In this document: positions 6,901 through 7,306 of the stretch, piece after piece | How positions within the stretch are numbered: position 1 is the stretch's first letter | Layout of the letters: every line of letters begins with the position of its first letter | NCBI GenBank assembly: GCA_046734795.1 | Contig: JBKPRX010000127.1 | Location: 1-7,306, forward strand | Source: JBKPRX01 sp046734795 | Lineage (GTDB): Bacteria > Actinomycetota > Thermoleophilia > Gaiellales > Gaiellaceae | Length of the DNA stretch: 7,306 nt | Direction: 5' to 3' | Made by a program: the position numbers and the translations under genes | The notes under the pieces: generated by a model | Seen by the model: only the letters and a program-made list of their open reading frames with translations | Told to the model about the DNA's origin: nothing | Databases searched by the model: none

Positions 6901-6940
6901 CGGCGACGTCCCAACGCGCGGAGCGTGGAGCGCCGAGTGA
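3914..6940 (+). CDS. FtsX-family ABC transporter permease, 10 TM, two extracytoplasmic domains
   Basis: The 1008-residue membrane protein has the internal duplication of large FtsX-type (MacB/LolE-like, type VII) permeases, which couple cytoplasmic ATP hydrolysis to work on the outer face of the membrane. Probable TM segments: 22-43; 270-292, 313-347, 364-386; 394-411, 427-448; 478-500; 871-893, 922-949, 970-989. Two large extracytoplasmic domains lie at about 44-268 and 501-870. FtsX-like coupling regions follow TM2 (ERRRLVLRGARTWQVWL) and TM8 (SELRDERGELFDLEAQGV, then LRQHLRIRG). The first outer domain has CTPKRC (Cys135, Cys140), the only cysteines outside the membrane segments, so probably a disulfide. 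Start GTG 3914 overlaps the regulator stop by four bases and has GAGGG at good spacing. The stop overlaps the ATPase start in the same way. The substrate is unknown; lipid, lipoprotein, peptide or drug export, or mechanotransmission, are all possible. Confidence 0.9.
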   Translation: MNTARAPLTVALARVRAQPGRALLVAAGVIAATAMLAGVLAANVTSQDQAVRRAVEELPPAEQTFRLDLFSASAVDTRRDDRVARRVLKSLAPTPVRRAVLFRTLRIDGELVRLAAVDRLAEAVRVEAGRLPRTCTPKRCEVLQIGTGGRGVLAEAGIAVVRVGTGTLRDDAVFGPLATAGENEHAPLLLAPSVQSLARLPSLASFFRIDSWVQRLDPSRLHVWGIPPLLARESRAAAALELTDPTFRLTGPDDALLAARARGRVASHRLALVGGEVSALLLGFALVAAMGLRRGQASERRRLVLRGARTWQVWLAAVVEVAAITAAGWLVGIGAGTAIAAVVAHAAGLPAGTVVSHSLGTPSAIAALAAVFVVATVAVVLAGIGGGAGGRVRVLDVVALAAAGIVVVAASRGAARPETIDSGSDRTLLLLLPGLACLVAAVAVARLVGPLMRGVERLSRRRSLALRLAALALARAPARTVTTVAFVVVTVGLALFATSYRATLVKGASDAAAFDVPLDYTVRPGSSLASPADPRTRRQLEQVARVYPVLRTNADLPGTGATITSATVLGVPLAALRTLRWRSDFAAQSPAKLAARLGRFGAARLRGATVPADATTLRLHTHVDGVPVQLTLVAEDADGAIRRLGLGTAVANAELRTRVPARIRRIVAVEIALTESEAASLEHSEAEGGRAAGAAGRLTLGPLLASTSAGGAHVVTGWQGWRARGGAGEGAKLRYTFTGGDALILRPHEATDEHAVPILVSKGIARALGSSRVVSLDFQDAHVLARVVAVAARFPTIHHDEGEFVVAEQSQLATALDADAPGTGAAQELWLAAPAGAATRIAERARPFEVDSRRSLQRRLEHDPLARATEATLAAAAIVALALAALGFWVAVTSELRDERGELFDLEAQGVAPATLRQHLRIRGAILLVLGALCGAVLGLALSVFVASLVRVSSTSEAPELPLRVEPAWELAAAAIGLLLVFAALAAELSARTAFRGDVPTRGAWSAE
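6927..6930 (+). promoter_or_regulatory. Ribosome-binding site for the ABC ATPase gene
   Basis: GGAG lies six bases before GTG 6937, inside the end of the permease gene. It supports the GTG start overlapping the permease stop. Confidence 0.6.
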
Positions 6941-7306
6941 CGCTCGCGGTCGAGATCCGCGACGGCTTCCGGATCCACGGGACCGGCGCGCGCGCAGTCG
7001 CGGCGTTGCAGGGTCTGACGCTCGAGGTCGAGCGTGGCGAGATCGTCGTCGTGCTCGGGCCGAGCGGCTCGGGCAAGACGACGCTTCTCCGAACGCTCGG
7101 TGGCCTCGATCGTGTGAGCGCCGGAATCGTGCGCGTCCTCGGACTCGAGCTGACGAGCCAGAGCGAACGGACTCTCGCGCGCTTCCGCGCGGCCAACCTC
7201 GGCATGCTCGATCAGCACTACGCACGCGCTCTGTCGCCCGAGCTCACGTGCGTGCAGTCGGTCGCGCTGCAGCTCGAGCTGCTCGGTCGCGAGCGAAGCG
7301 AGAGCC
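6937..7306 (+). CDS. ABC transporter ATP-binding protein (LolD/MacB type), 5' part
   Basis: The gene runs off the right edge; 123 codons are seen, about half of a typical LolD/MacB-type ATPase. It should power the permease encoded just before it. Seen: an N-terminal strand region with AVAALQGLTLEVERGEIVVVLG, Walker A GPSGSGKTT (41-49, Lys47), the following LLRTLGGLDRVSAGIVRVLG typical of the family, and a Q-loop at Gln93 in GMLDQHYARALSPELT, leading into VQSVALQLELLG. Signature motif, Walker B and H-loop lie beyond the window. The Q-loop context is DQHY rather than the VFQ found in most LolD/MacB proteins, which may mark an actinobacterial subfamily. Start GTG 6937 overlaps the permease stop (6938-6940) as GTGA and has GGAG six bases upstream, so the two are probably made together. 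Confidence 0.93.
   Translation, partial: MTLAVEIRDGFRIHGTGARAVAALQGLTLEVERGEIVVVLGPSGSGKTTLLRTLGGLDRVSAGIVRVLGLELTSQSERTLARFRAANLGMLDQHYARALSPELTCVQSVALQLELLGRERSES

Noticed and set aside
6029..7225. 398-codon minus-strand frame opposite the permease end and the ATPase
   Set aside because: Arg-rich composition with no recognisable motif, opposite two genes with clear family motifs including Walker A.

Overview
The window is strongly GC-rich, uses GTG start codons freely, and has long spurious antisense ORFs, as expected of a high-GC actinomycete. The actinobacterial-type ABATE/CGNR regulator and the divided FtsX-type permease fit Actinomycetota, possibly Thermoleophilia (Gaiella or Solirubrobacter relatives). 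That placement is inference; no rRNA or marker tree is available here. Coding density is very high. Seven protein genes are recognised, two of them cut by the window edges. No tRNA, rRNA, CRISPR array, insertion sequence or attachment site was seen.

Layout. (1) Bases 2-982, + strand: the C-terminal end of a probably secreted, sialidase-like beta-propeller protein, then a small cupin enzyme of the cysteine/thiol dioxygenase superfamily. (2) Bases 940-3269, - strand: comM (yifB) followed by dprA. These are two DNA-processing genes of natural transformation and recombination, joined by a 4-base GTGA overlap. dprA converges on the dioxygenase gene and their 3' ends overlap by 43 bases. (3) Bases 3270-3359: the only real intergenic gap, between divergent genes. 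It holds an almost perfect inverted repeat and -10-like boxes in both directions, placed so that both transcripts could be leaderless. (4) Bases 3360-7306, + strand: an ABATE-domain/CGNR zinc-finger regulator, a 1008-residue 10-TM FtsX-family permease, and the start of its ABC ATPase. Each is joined to the next by another GTGA overlap.

How the genes fit together. ComM is a hexameric helicase that extends heteroduplex by branch migration. DprA protects incoming single-stranded DNA and loads RecA. The two form a conserved pair. The right-hand operon looks like a self-contained export or envelope unit: a DNA-binding regulator translationally coupled to a MacB/LolCDE-like (type VII fold) ABC permease and ATPase. 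Its substrate cannot be read from the sequence. No clearly new system is evident. The points most worth checking are the operator-like repeat over the putative -35 region of the regulator gene, the direct coupling of a CGNR regulator to an FtsX transporter, the short DprA without its N-terminal helical domain, and the dioxygenase that lacks the usual active-site tyrosine.
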